64,000 nt of DNA from Mucor racemosus (GCA_027405735.1 JAPEHQ010000001.1:5890001-5954000); one strand, 5' to 3'. Shown: positions 12,267-25,987, counted from the stretch's first letter. Notes: a model not told the origin generated them from the letters alone. Program-made: numbers and translations.

Positions 12267-13385
12267 AAAAATTAGATAACCACTATCTTTTATCATTCGA
12301 AATTACTGATAATGGAGAACCTCATGTAAATAAAACGTTACACCACAGTATATCTAATAAATAAATGCTGATTTACAAAATCAAAATCTCGCTCAACAGT
12401 TATAACTTACGAGATAATATAAAAGAATAGCTAAGATGTACTTCATTTTTGTCATTAGAATTCAACCAAACGGAGATACGAGGCCGGTCTTATCTAAATT
12501 TTGTAAATCACGATCTATCTTGCTACTTCTGATTTATAAACAATAACGTTGCCATTAAAAATAGCGCCAAACTAGTTTTCCAGTTTTAGAATGCTATGCG
12601 TAGCACTTCTCCCCCTTTTTCTTATAAATACAGTACTTTTTCAAAAATAGAAATATCAAAGGATAAAGAGGCATTCTATCGCAACCCCTCCTGATAAAAA
12701 GAAAAAGAAAAAAAAAGAGTTCGATTATTACTATATATTACTATTTGTTTGTATAAATTGAATTTGAAATAATAGTACTACCAAGATAAATAAAAAGTTT
12801 CAAACATTATAAATCATTGAAGCTGTTTTCTACGCAATTTTTCATAACATTGTATTATATCTTTCAATTCTGCACAAGAATTTTTCAAATGACAAAGATA
12901 ATGGTAAACAAGCGCTCTTCAATACCTACCAAGCTATTCCAATTCTCATTTAATTGCTGCATTATCTTATTTACTTTCTGTAAACATGAGAAAACTTTAA
13001 AATATTCCGTACTTCTGATAAATCATAGAAATGTTTACTTCAAGCTATACGCTGTATATGTCTGCAATATCCAAGATATGCAATTAATTCGCTCATTAAA
13101 CACGTTTTGTTAATATAAACAGACTCTTTAGGGTATATACATTAATAATAAATATATTCACCGCCTTTCAAGAAAACATTATGATTTGGCAAGATCTTAC
13201 AAATAAGAATTACTAGTCGCTAAAGTGTAAACATCAATGACGAAATGCTTTTATGAAAGCTTTATTATATAAAAGACTCGATTCTAACAAAAATCGATCA
13301 ATAAAGTATCGATCAGGCATATGAGGTACATGAAGTTACTCCAATTGCTTCTGGGCGACTATGAACTGCACTATGTTATCGGTGC
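12030..13385. other. Intergenic region with a long poly-T tract
   Basis: The start is pyrimidine-rich, followed by an uninterrupted run of 31 T at 12232-12262. No gene was recognised further on; the frame at 12817-13113 is AT-rich and lacks protein-like features. Confidence 0.45.
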
Positions 13386-14336
13386 AAAAATAGGCGCTTT
13401 AATATAAAATATAATGAATTGTATCATCATTCAATACCTGTTGTCCAGATAAACAGATTAAATCATAAAAAGGCAGCTTATTTATACATTATATATCTTC
13501 AATTATGAATATTTCTGCTCAAATCATCAAAAAGTTGGCATTTTTAAAGAATTGTTTTATGCACATTTCGCTCAAATTTGAAGCTCAAATTTGGCCAAGA
13601 CTATTTCTTTGATCACATACCATCTTACCATATTTTTATTTCGAATATTTTGGGTTGATGAAAAACATGATGCACATTGACCTTTCGACCCTTACAAGTA
13701 TAGGCAAAAATCTGTCGAAATCCTTCAATTCTCATTTTGACCCCGAAAATGGGATTTTTTACTAGACCTTTCCTAAGTCAAAAACGATCGAAATTTTTCA
13801 ATTTTTTACATGAAAGCATTTATTTCATTGTTGATTATTCATAAAATAGACTTTTGTGGAAAAAACCGATATTTCTACTTTTCAAAATTGTGCAATTTTT
13901 TTAGTTGAAGTTTTTTGAATAAATACTATCATTCGACGCAGAATCCAAATCTCTACTTGTAAAACTTAATAAGCTTTACAGGTTAACTTAATAGTTTCTT
14001 GAGTTATATGCGAAAAGGTCGGTAGATTTTCCAAAATGACATTTTTTTTTGCTTTTGAGAATCGAAGCGACAGCGGTGTTTAAATACGATTTTATTACTG
14101 CAAAAGCATTATTATGCTTTCAGAGCCTAAAATACCTTTAGAAAATATTCTGATGCTAATTAACATCACAAAAATAAAATAGTATCATAAATTATGTATT
14201 ATTTAAGATATTATAAATACTTGAAACGAGAATCATAATAAATTTGAAAGGGAATAAAATTCTTTGAAACTCTATTATGCGATGAGCTGAAAATGGAAAT
14301 ATCTGAAGCATCGCCTCGTTCTTCAGGGATTTTCAT
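13386..14336 (+). repeat. Long inverted repeat LIR1, left arm
   Basis: About 950 bp that is nearly identical to the reverse complement of 18208-19162. The outer end begins AATAGGCGCTTTAATATAAA and the inner end finishes CGTTCTTCAGGGATTTTCAT. Only a few mismatches were seen, for example T/C changes near 14027 and 14091. Similarity becomes weak just inside the inner end. No long open frame is present. The arms enclose the ADP-ribosylglycohydrolase gene and about 3.9 kb in total. Confidence 0.9.
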
Positions 14337-15584
14337 CCTACAATTAAGCTTTTCCAAGACAAATTAACATTGGTACCAACTACGTATAATATATTTCATT
14401 CATGTCTGGCGGAAAAGCGTAACTTTTAATATTATTATAAGAAATTATCGTGCGCGCAACAAGGAAATAGTTCAGAAATCATGGGATGTCTCTGAAACTA
14501 TATGCTTTCAGGAAAGGGTTATCATCTTAACTGAAACCGCTAGAAGTAAAAGTATTAACATAGTTGTTTAATCCGATAAATTCATATATTTTGCTTTGTT
14601 ATATTACTCCCCATAAAAAGTGTCTGGAGAAAATTTCCAATTTTAGGTACAGCACAGTTTGACCCTTTATGAATAAATCATATTTTGGTGTTCATGTAAA
14701 ACACTTTTTGCAACGAATGTCGTACCAAAAGCTTTAGAAAAACTGTTGTGTTCCAAAGGAGATCAAAGTGCAAAAGTTGTCTACTAGATTAATTGATCCG
14801 TTTCTGAGCGGCTTGTCTGATGATTCTGATAGCAATGTGTTGTTGCGATTGTGGGTATAATATGTAATGTATCGTGATAAAAGTGTAATATATATTCATG
14901 TATATTTCTTAGTATTGGATTGATCACGATGGAAGGAAAATGCAAACTGAATGTTAACAAGGAACGACTCCACAAGATCCTCCGAAACAAAGATCAACCC
15001 AAAGATTGATACAGATGGAAAAATTTACAAGGCTGAGCCCTTACTCTATTGTCCGTGCCATACATGAGCCATATAACCCATCAGGATCATAATTGTGTCT
15101 ATGTCAATGCTATATCAAATGTGCTGCCTGAACCCGGCCGAACAATTTCGGTCGGTTGTTTAGAGCAAGCTAAAGAGGAAAAGACTCCTACAACTGGAAA
15201 CTTTCAGTTCAAGGATTTCTGATACCTGCAACAGTATTCTTTATAGTGATTTACAAGGCTTTTACCGTTTTTCTGCATTAAAACGGCAGGTGTGTTTTGA
15301 TAAGCAACCACTTTAATGTAATGGCACGTTTTGTGCCATCAATAAAAACTAATTGTACCATAACAAATTTGGTCATTGTGCCAAACTAAATTAGATATGA
15401 TTTGAGAAAGAGTGTATATATTTCAAAAAGCATAACCCCTCCTTTTTTTTCTCTATTTACTTAATGAAGCAAATTGATTCCTTAAATAACTATCAGAATG
15501 AAGCTCATGTAAAATCAAACATGCTTTAGCACGAGAAGGTATGTTTAAATAGAATGTAAGAATCAATTTTATTTATTTTAAATG

Positions 15585-15616
<32 letters not shown>

Positions 15617-15668
15617 AAAAGGAACTAAAATACATGTGGAAAAGAAAAAAAAAAAAAAAAAAGGGAAA
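14337..15668. other. Inter-arm spacer with adenine tracts
   Basis: No gene was recognised. Three A-runs of 16-19 bases lie at 15585-15603, 15605-15620 and 15645-15662, ending a few bases past the stop codon of the glycohydrolase gene. Read on the gene strand they are T-runs at the start of its 3' flank. Confidence 0.45.
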
Positions 15669-17042
15669 TCAATTCAGTAAGGAGCAAAATTCATCAACTT
15701 TATCTTCTAGCCATTCCCATCTTTTCATTCCAACAACCCATTCTGTTGGTAATTGACTATATCCAAACCGAGCACCAAGCATTGCACCAGCAGCAGTTGC
15801 ATTGGTATCAGCTTCACCGCCTTGCATCACAACATCCATCAACATCTTCTTAAAGTATTCGGTTTCAGATTGAGGAGGTACCTCTCTTGTCAAACAGTAA
15901 AGAGCGGCGCTTAGACATTTGAATGTATCCCGACAGTCGGCACTGTTATCTAGTCCAAGATCGCCTAATGAACTAGGAACGCAATAATCAACAAGTTGGT
16001 GATAGTATCTTTGCATTTTGTTCATATCTGTTTCTGGTGTTATAAATAAAAGATCTGTTTGAGGTGCTATTAACATGGGTTTATTGGTTTCTACTACATT
16101 TCGAACTAATGCTTGAAGTCTTTGATTAACTGGAAGTGTATCAATAAAGTAATTGGATGGTGATTGATGTTGCTGGTTGATGCTAGGTTTTGGAGAACTA
16201 TTCACTTCTATTTCTAAATCTTGACCTCTTAATAATCTTGCGATTAAAGTAGAAGCTATAACACATGATATCATACAACGTGGATCAGGATGGGTAACAC
16301 GACAGCACTCTGTGGTATTTTCAATAACAGTTGTACCATCCCAAAATTTAAGTGCTCCTAATAATGGGGCTCTAACTAATGCACCATTAGCACCTCTCAG
16401 ATTATTTCTTGTTTTCCAAACTTCAATTGCAGCTTTTTGCTATAATATTAACATATTAGTGCGTACATTTAAACATGTTTTAACATCAAATATTTACTGG
16501 ACTAGTCTTGTAAGTTGGATTAGCTAAAACTGCTTCATTGGTTGCATTCATTCCAGTTGGCAACTTATGTAGATTCTTGATGCCATATTCACCATAATTG
16601 TATAATCTTGATGCGAAATCTTTTGGCAAAAAATGGCCTCCATTCTCTAAAAGTGACTCCATGACTAATAATACTTGTTCTGCATCATCACCGAAATCAC
16701 TGAAATTTATTATTGATTAGTGGAACACATATAAATAAATTACGGCTATGCTTTTTACTTTTCTTCGAATTTTGTTCTGTATTGATCACGATGAAATGGG
16801 ATGCCATTTTCGTCCATACCGAAACGTATAGGTCCATCTCCATAAATTGCCTTGATTTCTGACCGAGATAATCCTTCGGTTGCTAATCCGAGACTATCAC
16901 CTAAAATAGCACCTGATAAAAAATTGGTGTTAAGAAACATCTCATTAGACACAAAAATTTATAATTTACCAAAAACCAATCCTTTTACTTTATCAATAAT
17001 TGTTGTAGTTTCCAATCTGGAGCATCCTGATGGAATTCTCAT
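15669..17042 (-). CDS. ADP-ribosylglycohydrolase (DraG/ARH-like)
   Basis: Exons on the minus strand: 17042-16970, 16912-16759, 16699-16498 and 16439-15669, giving 399 aa with all frames consistent. The protein opens with KVKGLVFGAILGDSLGLA, the typical N-terminal helix of the ADP-ribosylglycohydrolase fold. It has NDFGDDAEQVLLVMES in the first metal-binding region, RAPLLGAL, THPDPRC, and the C-terminal metal motif GGEADTNATAAGAMLGARFG (the family consensus is close to GGDxDT). The family removes ADP-ribose from proteins or related conjugates using two Mg ions; the substrate here is unknown. Asp/Glu changes at the metal motifs (DDAE, GGEADT) are conservative, so activity is plausible. The gene lies alone between the two arms of a long inverted repeat. 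Confidence 0.88.
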
Positions 17043-18207
17043 TATTATTTTATAAAAATAAATACAGAAAAAAAAAATAGATGTAAAAGAAACAAAAAAA
17101 AAAAAATTCTGTTAATTTTCTACCTTTATTTTGCAGAAAAATTTATATAAAGAAAAAAAGAAACAAAAAAAAAGGGGTGAAAACATTAAAAAAGAGAAAG
17201 CAGGATATATGTTACAAATACAATTCATTTACAAGTCCTATTTGGTCATCCGCATGATGTACAAGATTGAAAGAAGCAGAAAGAGAAAAAGGGGAATTGC
17301 TAATCTCCAAGTTCATTTGCTTTTCTGTTCCTGACAAAATTTCACTCGAATTAATGATTTGAAATTTCATTTATATTCCTGTGTGAAATTTAAATAATAA
17401 GACATAATATCAACATAATAAACTGTTTCATCAAAAAAAGAAGCTAACGTCAACATGCTTGTGCAACTTTAAGGTACATTTTTTTTAAGGTTGCAAGCAA
17501 ATGTAAAAATGAGTCAATTTTCAATGTAACACATCATCTATAAATAGTCATATCAACAGAAAATATTTTGACTGGGGGATCACTGTAAATGGAAAATCAG
17601 CTAAACATCAATCAAAAATCAGTTAAAAAACTTTCCTTGCAGTTTTATAAAAATCAAAATCAAAGGGAGGAACAAGGAGGAGTGAAAAAAATACATCAAT
17701 TCCACTTGCAGTTGTCTTTTTTTTTTCAATATAAATCAAATACCGTTGCAGTGGGGAGGCACCTAGTGCTATATATTCAAGCATGGCAAGAGTAATTCAC
17801 TAGCTGATGACATCAAGTCAGTAACCAAACAATTTGTCTGTGTATCAATCTTACTAGAAGGTGATAAGATGCTATGACACATTCGAGCGCAATAAAATGA
17901 TTATGCAATACCAACATTCTTTTTTTTGTATATTGTGTATTCTTCATGTATCTAGTCCATGAAGCTAGCTATATATTAACAAATAATAGTTTTCTCTTCT
18001 GCTTCCATTCAATTACATGGTCATTTTATTTTATCTAATTCCAGTTTTCTGTGTTCTTTTATTATACTTTTTTTGCTGGTCATTAGGCATTATTAACAAA
18101 TTCAAATTCAAAAATGGAATATTGAAAAACCATACAAAAATCTATAATATACACAATTGTTGCCAAGGCTGACGAATGGAATAAACAGGCCATGAAAAAT
18201 TTAGTTG
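17043..18207. other. Upstream region of the glycohydrolase gene
   Basis: The stretch is A-rich next to the start codon and otherwise unremarkable. No gene was recognised; the frames at 17131-17334 and 17589-17795 are Lys-rich translations of A-runs. Confidence 0.4.
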
Positions 18208-19162
18208 AGGAATGAAAATCCCTGAAGAACGAGGCGATGCTTCAGATATTTCCATTTTCAGCTCATCGCATAATAGAGTTTCAAAGAATTTTATTCCCTT
18301 TCAAATTTATTATGATTCTCGTTTCAAGTATTTATAATATCTTAAATAATACATAATTTATGATACTATTTTATTTTTGTGATGTTAATTAGCATCAGAA
18401 TATTTTCTAAAGGTATTTTAGGCTCTGAAAGCATAATAATGCTTTTGCAGTAGTAAAATCGTATTTAAACACCGCTGTCGCTTCGATTCTCAAAAGCAAA
18501 AAAAAATGTCATTTTGGAAAATCTGCCGACCTTTTCGCATATAACTCAAGAAACTATTAAGTTAACCTGTAAAGCTTATTAAGTTTTACAAGTAGAGATT
18601 TGGATTCTGCGTCGAATGATAGTATTTATTCAAAAAACTTCAACTAAAAAAATTGCACAATTTTGAAAAGTAGAAATATCGGTTTTTTCCACAAAAGTCT
18701 ATTTTATGAATAATCAACAATGAAATAAATGCTTTCATGTAAAAAATTGAAAAATTTCGATCGTTTTTGACTTAGGAAAGGTCTAGTAAAAAATCCCATT
18801 TTCGGGGTCAAAATGAGAATTGAAGGATTTCGACAGATTTTTGCCTATACTTGTAAGGGTCGAAAGGTCAATGTGCATCATGTTTTTCATCAACCCAAAA
18901 TATTCGAAATAAAAATATGGTAAGATGGTATGTGATCAAAGAAATAGTCTTGGCCAAATTTGAGCTTCAAATTTGAGCGAAATGTGCATAAAACAATTCT
19001 TTAAAAATGCCAACTTTTTGATGATTTGAGCAGAAATATTCATAATTGAAGATATATAATGTATAAATAAGCTGCCTTTTTATGATTTAATCTGTTTATC
19101 TGGACAACAGGTATTGAATGATGATACAATTCATTATATTTTATATTAAAGCGCCTATTTTT
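18208..19162 (-). repeat. Long inverted repeat LIR1, right arm
   Basis: Reverse complement of 13386-14336 at very high identity. The outer end reads TTTATATTAAAGCGCCTATT. See the left arm for details. It lies about 0.7 kb before the CDCA7-like gene. Confidence 0.9.
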
Positions 19163-19856
19163 TTATGTCAGTAACCCGATGCTTTTTGTTCTTGCTCAGA
19201 AGGTAATTGCATTGAAATTATAGTATTTCATATCCATTTTTTATTGCTTTTGTAAGTTTTTTCTTTTATATAAAAATGATGCACCTACAAAATACATAAA
19301 TAAAGCAAATACGTTCATAACAGCTCCTAATTTTGGATTTTATGTTGTTTTGGGCAGTAAAAGATCAACATTTTTGGCTGCCAAATATATGCTTTTTGGG
19401 ATTTTTGGTGCTTTATATGATTGATAAAACCAACATATATAATCTTGATATGTTTTTTGGCATTCAATGTATATATATTTGTTTTCTTAAAGTCAAGAAC
19501 ACTTTCATCTTTAAAAATTACACAACTGCATTTGTTTTGGTGTTTCAGACATCAGACTCATAAAATAACTTTTTCTTCAAAGCAAAGCAAAGCAGAATTG
19601 GCGAGAAATTGTCTTATTAATGAGATAATTTGATGCACTGGCACAAGCCCTACATATATAAACATTTTCTTGTAATATTGATCGGCTAATGTTTGAGTAA
19701 AAATAAGGAGGATTGAAATACTTAATCATGGATATGCTGTGACGATTTGACGGGACTTGGATCCCACCTAATTGACCTACGCTACACGCGAGATACATAA
19801 AAACGCCAATAACAAAAAAAAAATTTATTGTAGACCTCGCGTTTGTTTCTGTCATA
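19163..19856. other. Upstream region of the CDCA7-like gene
   Basis: No gene was recognised. Overlapping frames on both strands between 19333 and 19864 lack protein-like features. Confidence 0.35.
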
Positions 19857-21894
19857 ATGGTCAAAGTTAAAAAGGACGAGGTAGAAGTTAAACCAAAGTT
19901 TCAGCAAACAAGGTAAATTTGAAAAGATGTGTTCATAATAGCACCCTAATGGATATTTTATAGATTATGTTTCGCTCCAGTGTCATCGCCTTCAACAATT
20001 AGCAAAAAAAGAGATAATTATGCAGAACAATTAGAGCAAGAAATTCTAGATTTGAAAATTGCAATTGATCTAGAGCCAAATGAACATGAAGATCTTTGTA
20101 AAGAATGTGATGTAGGTATTTTACTATTATTATTATTAGTAGTAGTAGTAGTAGTAGTAATTCATTTTTAATTGTTTAAATTATTAGGAATCAAGGCCAA
20201 GAGTTCAGTGCACAGCCATCAAACAAGACTCTTCAGATCCTTGCAAGTACAGTTTTTGCGACGAATGCATCAAAGAATGGGCAAATGAAGATATAGACTG
20301 GATAAAGAATAACGAAGCTGATTACACATATGAAAATGGGGAAACAGTTCAACATGTGCCTTCAATACCGACTTTTAAATGGGCATGTTTAGTTTGTAGA
20401 GGATTATGTAGATGCGGGTAAAGACATTTCTGGATATATTTAGACAGATGGATGGTTACTGACGTTTATTACTTGTTCAATCAGATTCTGCTCCAAGCAA
20501 CAATCACCAAAGTAAATTAATATTTTATATATTTTACATGTAAAATAATAACACTTTCAAATAGAAGAAATGGATCAACATTGTTCTTCAATATGGCACC
20601 AGCAAAACTAATTGATCCGCCTGAACTTGAGCAACTTGAAATGAAATATTCCGAAGAAGATTTATGGATTCGTTTACAAATACGTGAATTTATTTTTCGA
20701 TTTGGAGAAATATATGATTTAGATGATAGAATGTTGTCTAATTTACAAAATGCTCAAGGAGATTGGAAAATCAAGAAACTTGGAGCATATTTAGTGTATC
20801 ATGTTTTGTCGATTCTTAGTCAATCAACAGAATATGATCCACCACTAACTACGATATTGACAGAGACAATACCTGAAAAGGCCAAAACTATTTTAGATGA
20901 ATGGATTAAAGAGAAAAAACTCACAAAATATTATTTGGATAAGCAATCAATAAATCAAGCACTATTAGACATATTAATTGCAGAAGGCATGACGAATAGA
21001 AGATGGCAGGATACAGCCGAACTTCTTGTATTAGCTGAATATGAAGTTCTCCCCATTCCTACACGTTGCAAGAAGAAAGAAGACGACGACATTGATGATG
21101 ATGACGATTATGATGCCATGGATATAGATGAAGAGGAAGAATTAGAGAGACAAATTGACCGTTTTCGCAAACCAGTTCGTAATACAGCGCTTATATCACC
21201 TAAAGTGGAAATGAGATTACTCAACATGTTACTCGAATTACTTTTACATCATACCCAAATACGACAATCATTAAGGGCCCCTAATCACTCTGGTTCTGTA
21301 AACAAAGAAGTACGTGATATGGCAGTCGAATTGAAGAAATTCATCAAAGAATACAATTTAGAAGCAAGTCAAAACAAGAGTAAACGATACAAACTAACAA
21401 CTCGAATCAATCAACTCATGGCTGTACGTGGTAAAAGAGAGGAACTAAAATCTGCACAAATCGAATTAGATGAACTTGAAACAATAATTAGGGATGAACG
21501 TATGAGTCTAGAAACAAAAAAGATCCAGTTAAACGTGTCAATTGCAAAATCACAAAAGAGAATGGAACCTGCTGGTGTTGATATGCTTGGAAATGAATAT
21601 TGGATGTTTAACGACCTTTTGGATCATTTAAATAACGCTTCAGATTATAGAAATAATGAACCTTGTTGGGCTTACGGTATAGTTATTATTGGCCCTGGTT
21701 TCAATCACCCAGAAAAGCAGGAAATTCAGTGGTGGTTTATCAAAGGGATCAAGGATATGACACATCTTCTAAAGTGGGTTAAACAACAAGCGGATGAAAA
21801 GGATTCAGGTAACCTTGCAAAGAATATCAAGCAGCGTATTGATCACCTTTCTTCTTTGGAATGTGTTGTTTACGGCGAAGGCTTCTTTGCATGA
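19857..21894 (+). CDS. CDCA7-type zinc-finger (zf-4CXXC_R1) and WHIM-like chromatin protein
   Basis: Exons 19857-19912, 19964-20111, 20188-20417, 20485-20511 and 20565-21894 encode 596 aa in consistent frame. Residues about 64-160 form a cysteine-rich domain: CKEC, CTAI, CKYSFCDECIKEW, then FKWACLVCRGLCRCGFCSKQ. This matches the zf-4CXXC_R1 pattern of CDCA7/CDCA7L and plant relatives, where WxCPxCRGxCxCxxC is the hallmark. The 27-nt fourth exon encodes part of it. After it come a helical region resembling DDT/WHIM proteins (DLWIRLQIREFIFRFGE), an acidic run (DDDIDDDDDYDAMDIDEEEE), a coiled coil and the WHIM-like motif GVDMLGNEYWMFND. CDCA7 recruits the HELLS/LSH remodeller in vertebrates to maintain DNA methylation. 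A similar nuclear role here is inference. Confidence 0.82.
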
Positions 21895-23743
21895 TAGCAT
21901 TCTTAGTATATATATATATATATATAAAAAAAATCCATTGCATAAAAATTTATAAATAAAACAGCACAAGTATATAATGGTTTACTGGTGATAATCATTA
22001 CTTTAATGATATACTTGCTTTTCCTTGCATTTTTACTTTTTTGGGATCAATCAAAACCATGAGGGGTACTATGGGCTGGGACACTAAATTTACTTTAAAA
22101 GAAATTTTCGTCTTGAAAATAAAGCATTTTACTAATGCATTCATTAATATACATTATTCCAAATTCGCTGAGTAATATAGTGGTACTTTTTTTTTCCTGT
22201 TTTCTGGTAATAGAATGGACTTTTGTTGAATGAAAACCCATAATCTGGGCTATTTCGGGATTGCGAAAAATTTGCATAAAAAATATGTAAAATTGTGTTA
22301 TTATATGAAAAAACAATATACATGTATCATTATTTTATACGCTACATATTTTCAATATGCTAGATATTGGTAAATGTGTAAAAATGCCGTGAATTTTGAT
22401 TTTTTTTTTTTTTTTCCAGGAAAGAAATCAAAATTTTGTGGATTCGGAATTTGAATCGCTGAATTGTTGATTTCAGGTACCAAAATTTAACGTTCAAACA
22501 GGTTCTATAGTTCAAATTTATGCCTTAGACCAACAAAATAAAAGGCATTATAAATAGTAGTATAATACTAAGATGATGGCTTTATTTTAATACTTAAAAT
22601 ATTGACAATAAATCCGATAAATATAATAATAATTGAAACTAGAGCTGTCATTACAAGGCAAAATTTAGGATTTTTTTTTTTCGAATTAGATGGATTTTCG
22701 TTTGATGTACATACCTATGTATGTACATACATACATATATACATACATACATACATACATGCATACATGCGATTCGATTCATTTTTTCAGTTACATATAT
22801 ACCTACATACATAATTTATAATATATATATATATGTTGTTGTGTACCGAATGCATGTATAGCTCGATATAGATTCAAATTGCATTGACATGAATCTGTGT
22901 TTAGAATAATACTCATCTCACATTTGATCTTTACTCCTTGGCAACTGTAAATTGTATTATTTTAGAGTTATTTTTGTTAATGGTATAAGACAAATGTACT
23001 AAATTTAGACAAAAGATAAATATCAATAAAATAAATAGGGATACTCGATAAATCAACGCTCTTTTTTTCTTCTCTCCTATGAAAGAAAGGGGAAGGAAAG
23101 TAGTTTAAAAATGACGAGTGTCATGCGAGATGCATTTACACTTTCTTTAAGTGTGTATCAATAGTACAAGTTAATGATTAAAACCCTGCTTTTTTAGTAT
23201 TTTTCAATGCGTTTTTTTCTGATTGTTTTTTTTTTTTTTTTTTTTTTTTTTTCGGTATAAACTAGTAACAGTTAAACTATATAATATTCGTCAAGATTAT
23301 AATCTATTCTAAGAAAAAGAATAATAAATTTGCATAATCTTCAATTATAAGAACTTTTTTATCTAATACACACAAAATGCACATTTTTAAAAAAAAAAAG
23401 TAAACGCAGATAATATACATACCATGTGAGATAATATTATGAACTAGAAGATGCCTTTTGTCAACTTTTTTTTTTTTTTTTTTTTGTATAATTGCTTCCC
23501 TCAATATTAGCTCCCTTACTTTTTCTCTTTTTTATATCATTATATACTCCCTTCTTCTTTGTCTACAAATTAACTCCTGCTTTCTTATATTCATTATAAT
23601 ACTTTTTCTTTCCACACTGAAATATATTTTATTATTTAAATAAGCTCCTATTTTGAAGATATTATAATACACATTTTGACATTTTGATTTTAGGATTTAC
23701 CTTTCTCTTTTCTCTTTTATACAAAAAAAAAAATCATAAAAAA
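21895..23743. other. Intergenic region with simple repeats
   Basis: No gene was recognised. It holds a TA run (about 21908-21926), a TACA/CATA tetranucleotide microsatellite (22706-22770), a T-run at 23226-23252 and another at about 23465-23485. Confidence 0.5.
22706..22770. repeat. TACA-type tetranucleotide microsatellite
   Basis: The repeated unit is ACAT/TACA with a few interruptions, followed by a second short patch near 22797-22812. It encodes nothing recognisable. Confidence 0.8.
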
Positions 23744-25954
23744 ATGCAATCAACAATGGCTTCATTTGCTCCAGATCAACCACAACCTTATTTCTATCCA
23801 CCTACAATACCGGAATATCAAAGATCAAATCCGAATTCTCGAAGAGCATCAGCAGCAACAGTTACAAATCATTCTTCTAGTAGATCATCAAGATCAATGA
23901 GAGATAGACGTCGTAGTTCTGGTGCTATTTCAACTCATTCTCAACAACAGAAACCAAAAAAATGTATTGGTGATTATGTTGTTGGAAAAACCTTGGGAAA
24001 AGGCGCTTCAGGTACCAACTAAATGCAGGCACACGGTTGCTCTTGATAATAACAATTATGATTAGGTCGAGTTAAATTAGGTGTTCATAGACATACAGGA
24101 GAACAAGTTGCTATAAAAATTATTAGTAAAGCTCATTTAGCTGCTAATCCTGCAATCGAAAAAGCTGTTCGACGAGAAATTGCTATTATGAAACTTATTC
24201 ACCATCCAAATGTCATGTCATTAATTGATGTAATCGATGACCCAGCCTCCTCAGATTTGTAAGTTATAAAGTTTCTCCTATCATTCATCTTATTTTATTA
24301 TATATTCCCCCCTCCCCTTCCCCTCCTCTCCTATATATATATATATATATATATATCTATAAAACCATGAACCATGAAATTCCCCTATATATATAATATA
24401 ATACAACTCCTATACTCACTGATTTAAAATAGATATCTTATATTAGAATATGTTGAAGGTGGCGAGTTGTTTGAATATCTTGTTAGTAAAGGAAGATTAG
24501 GTGAAGCAGAAGCAAGACATCATTTTCAACAAATTATTTTGGGATTGGATTATTGTCATCACCATTTGATCTGTCATCGTGATTTAAAGCCTGAAAATCT
24601 ACTTTTAAACTCTAGAAATAGCATTAAAATTGCAGATTTTGGTATGGCATCTCTTCAGCCTTTAGGCTCCATGCTTGAAACTAGTTGCGGGTATGTATAT
24701 TACAAGCAATTTTGACTAAAAAAACTAAATACATCCATGTAGATCTCCTCATTATGCAAGCCCTGAAATTGTAGCTGGCATGCCGTACAATGGTTCTTCT
24801 TGCGATATTTGGTCTTGCGGTGTCATTCTTTACGCTTTATTAACAGGACATCTTCCTTTCGACGATGAAAATATTCGTCAGTTGTTGAAAAAAGTAAAGT
24901 CTGGTAAATACATTATGCCAGATAATATATCTCGATCAGCTCAAGACCTTATTCGACGTATTCTTGTTGTTGATCCATCAAAAAGACTAAATATGCAACA
25001 AATTATGTCTCATCCATGGTTTCGGGAAACAGAGCCTATAAATATTTCTGTATTGCCAATCCCACCTACTGAAAAAGAAATTGGTCAACCTGTAAACGAT
25101 GCCTCTGAAATTGACGACCGTATTTTGGAAACAATCAAGTTTTTATGGGGTGAATCAAACAATCAAGTAGTGATTAATGCATTAATACAAAAAGAGTAAA
25201 ATATCTTTCAAGTAGACCTATTTCTCTATTATTAAACTAATTTATTATATAGACACAATATGCAAAAAGTAGTTTATGTGCTTTTGCAACAACATGCTGA
25301 AAGATATTGGCAAGCAGACCATGATGATGAAAGTGACGATGACACGGAAGATGCATACTCAGGTAAATACATTTACAATATCTCCCTTCTTTTCTATAGA
25401 TTAACAAAAAAACAATAGATGCTCCTAGACGTCGTTATAGAACTATTGGCCATAGAACTGAAAGAGACAGAAAATGTCTTTCAATGGTTGATGCAAATAG
25501 TAATGTTATAAATTCAGGGTCTGCTACTACAGCAAGAAAAAGCACTGCGGCAATTGTTGGTAGTCGTCCTATTGCGCCTTGGATGCAATCAGATTCATCA
25601 GCACCATCATCACCAGTACAATCGAAACCTGATGTTCTTCGTCGTTATTCAGCTGCAACTATTCGATCTGAACGTACACCTACATTTGTTGTAGAAGATT
25701 TGCCTGCTAGCCCTGCAATTCCTTTAGATGAAAAGAAATCAAAGATGAAAAAAAGCGAAACATTCTATGCTAGATTTGTCAAAAATGTTTTATCGCCTTC
25801 TCGTAGACAGAGTAAAGATACAAGGTTTGTTATACAAAATTGTAAATGCATATATAAGGTTTTTTTTAACCTTTTTTAAACATGCAGGAATACAGAGGTA
25901 CCTTCTTCTGCATCTCAACAAAGTAATGGCAGTACAACTGCAAATACTACAAAC

Positions 25955-25987
<33 letters not shown>

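Noticed and set aside
12072..12275. 67-codon frame ending in a Phe run
   Set aside because: It is a translation of the forkhead 3' flank and its 31-T run.
22602..22814. 70-codon frame with a Thr/Tyr/Ile/His repeat
   Set aside because: It is a translation of the TACA microsatellite.
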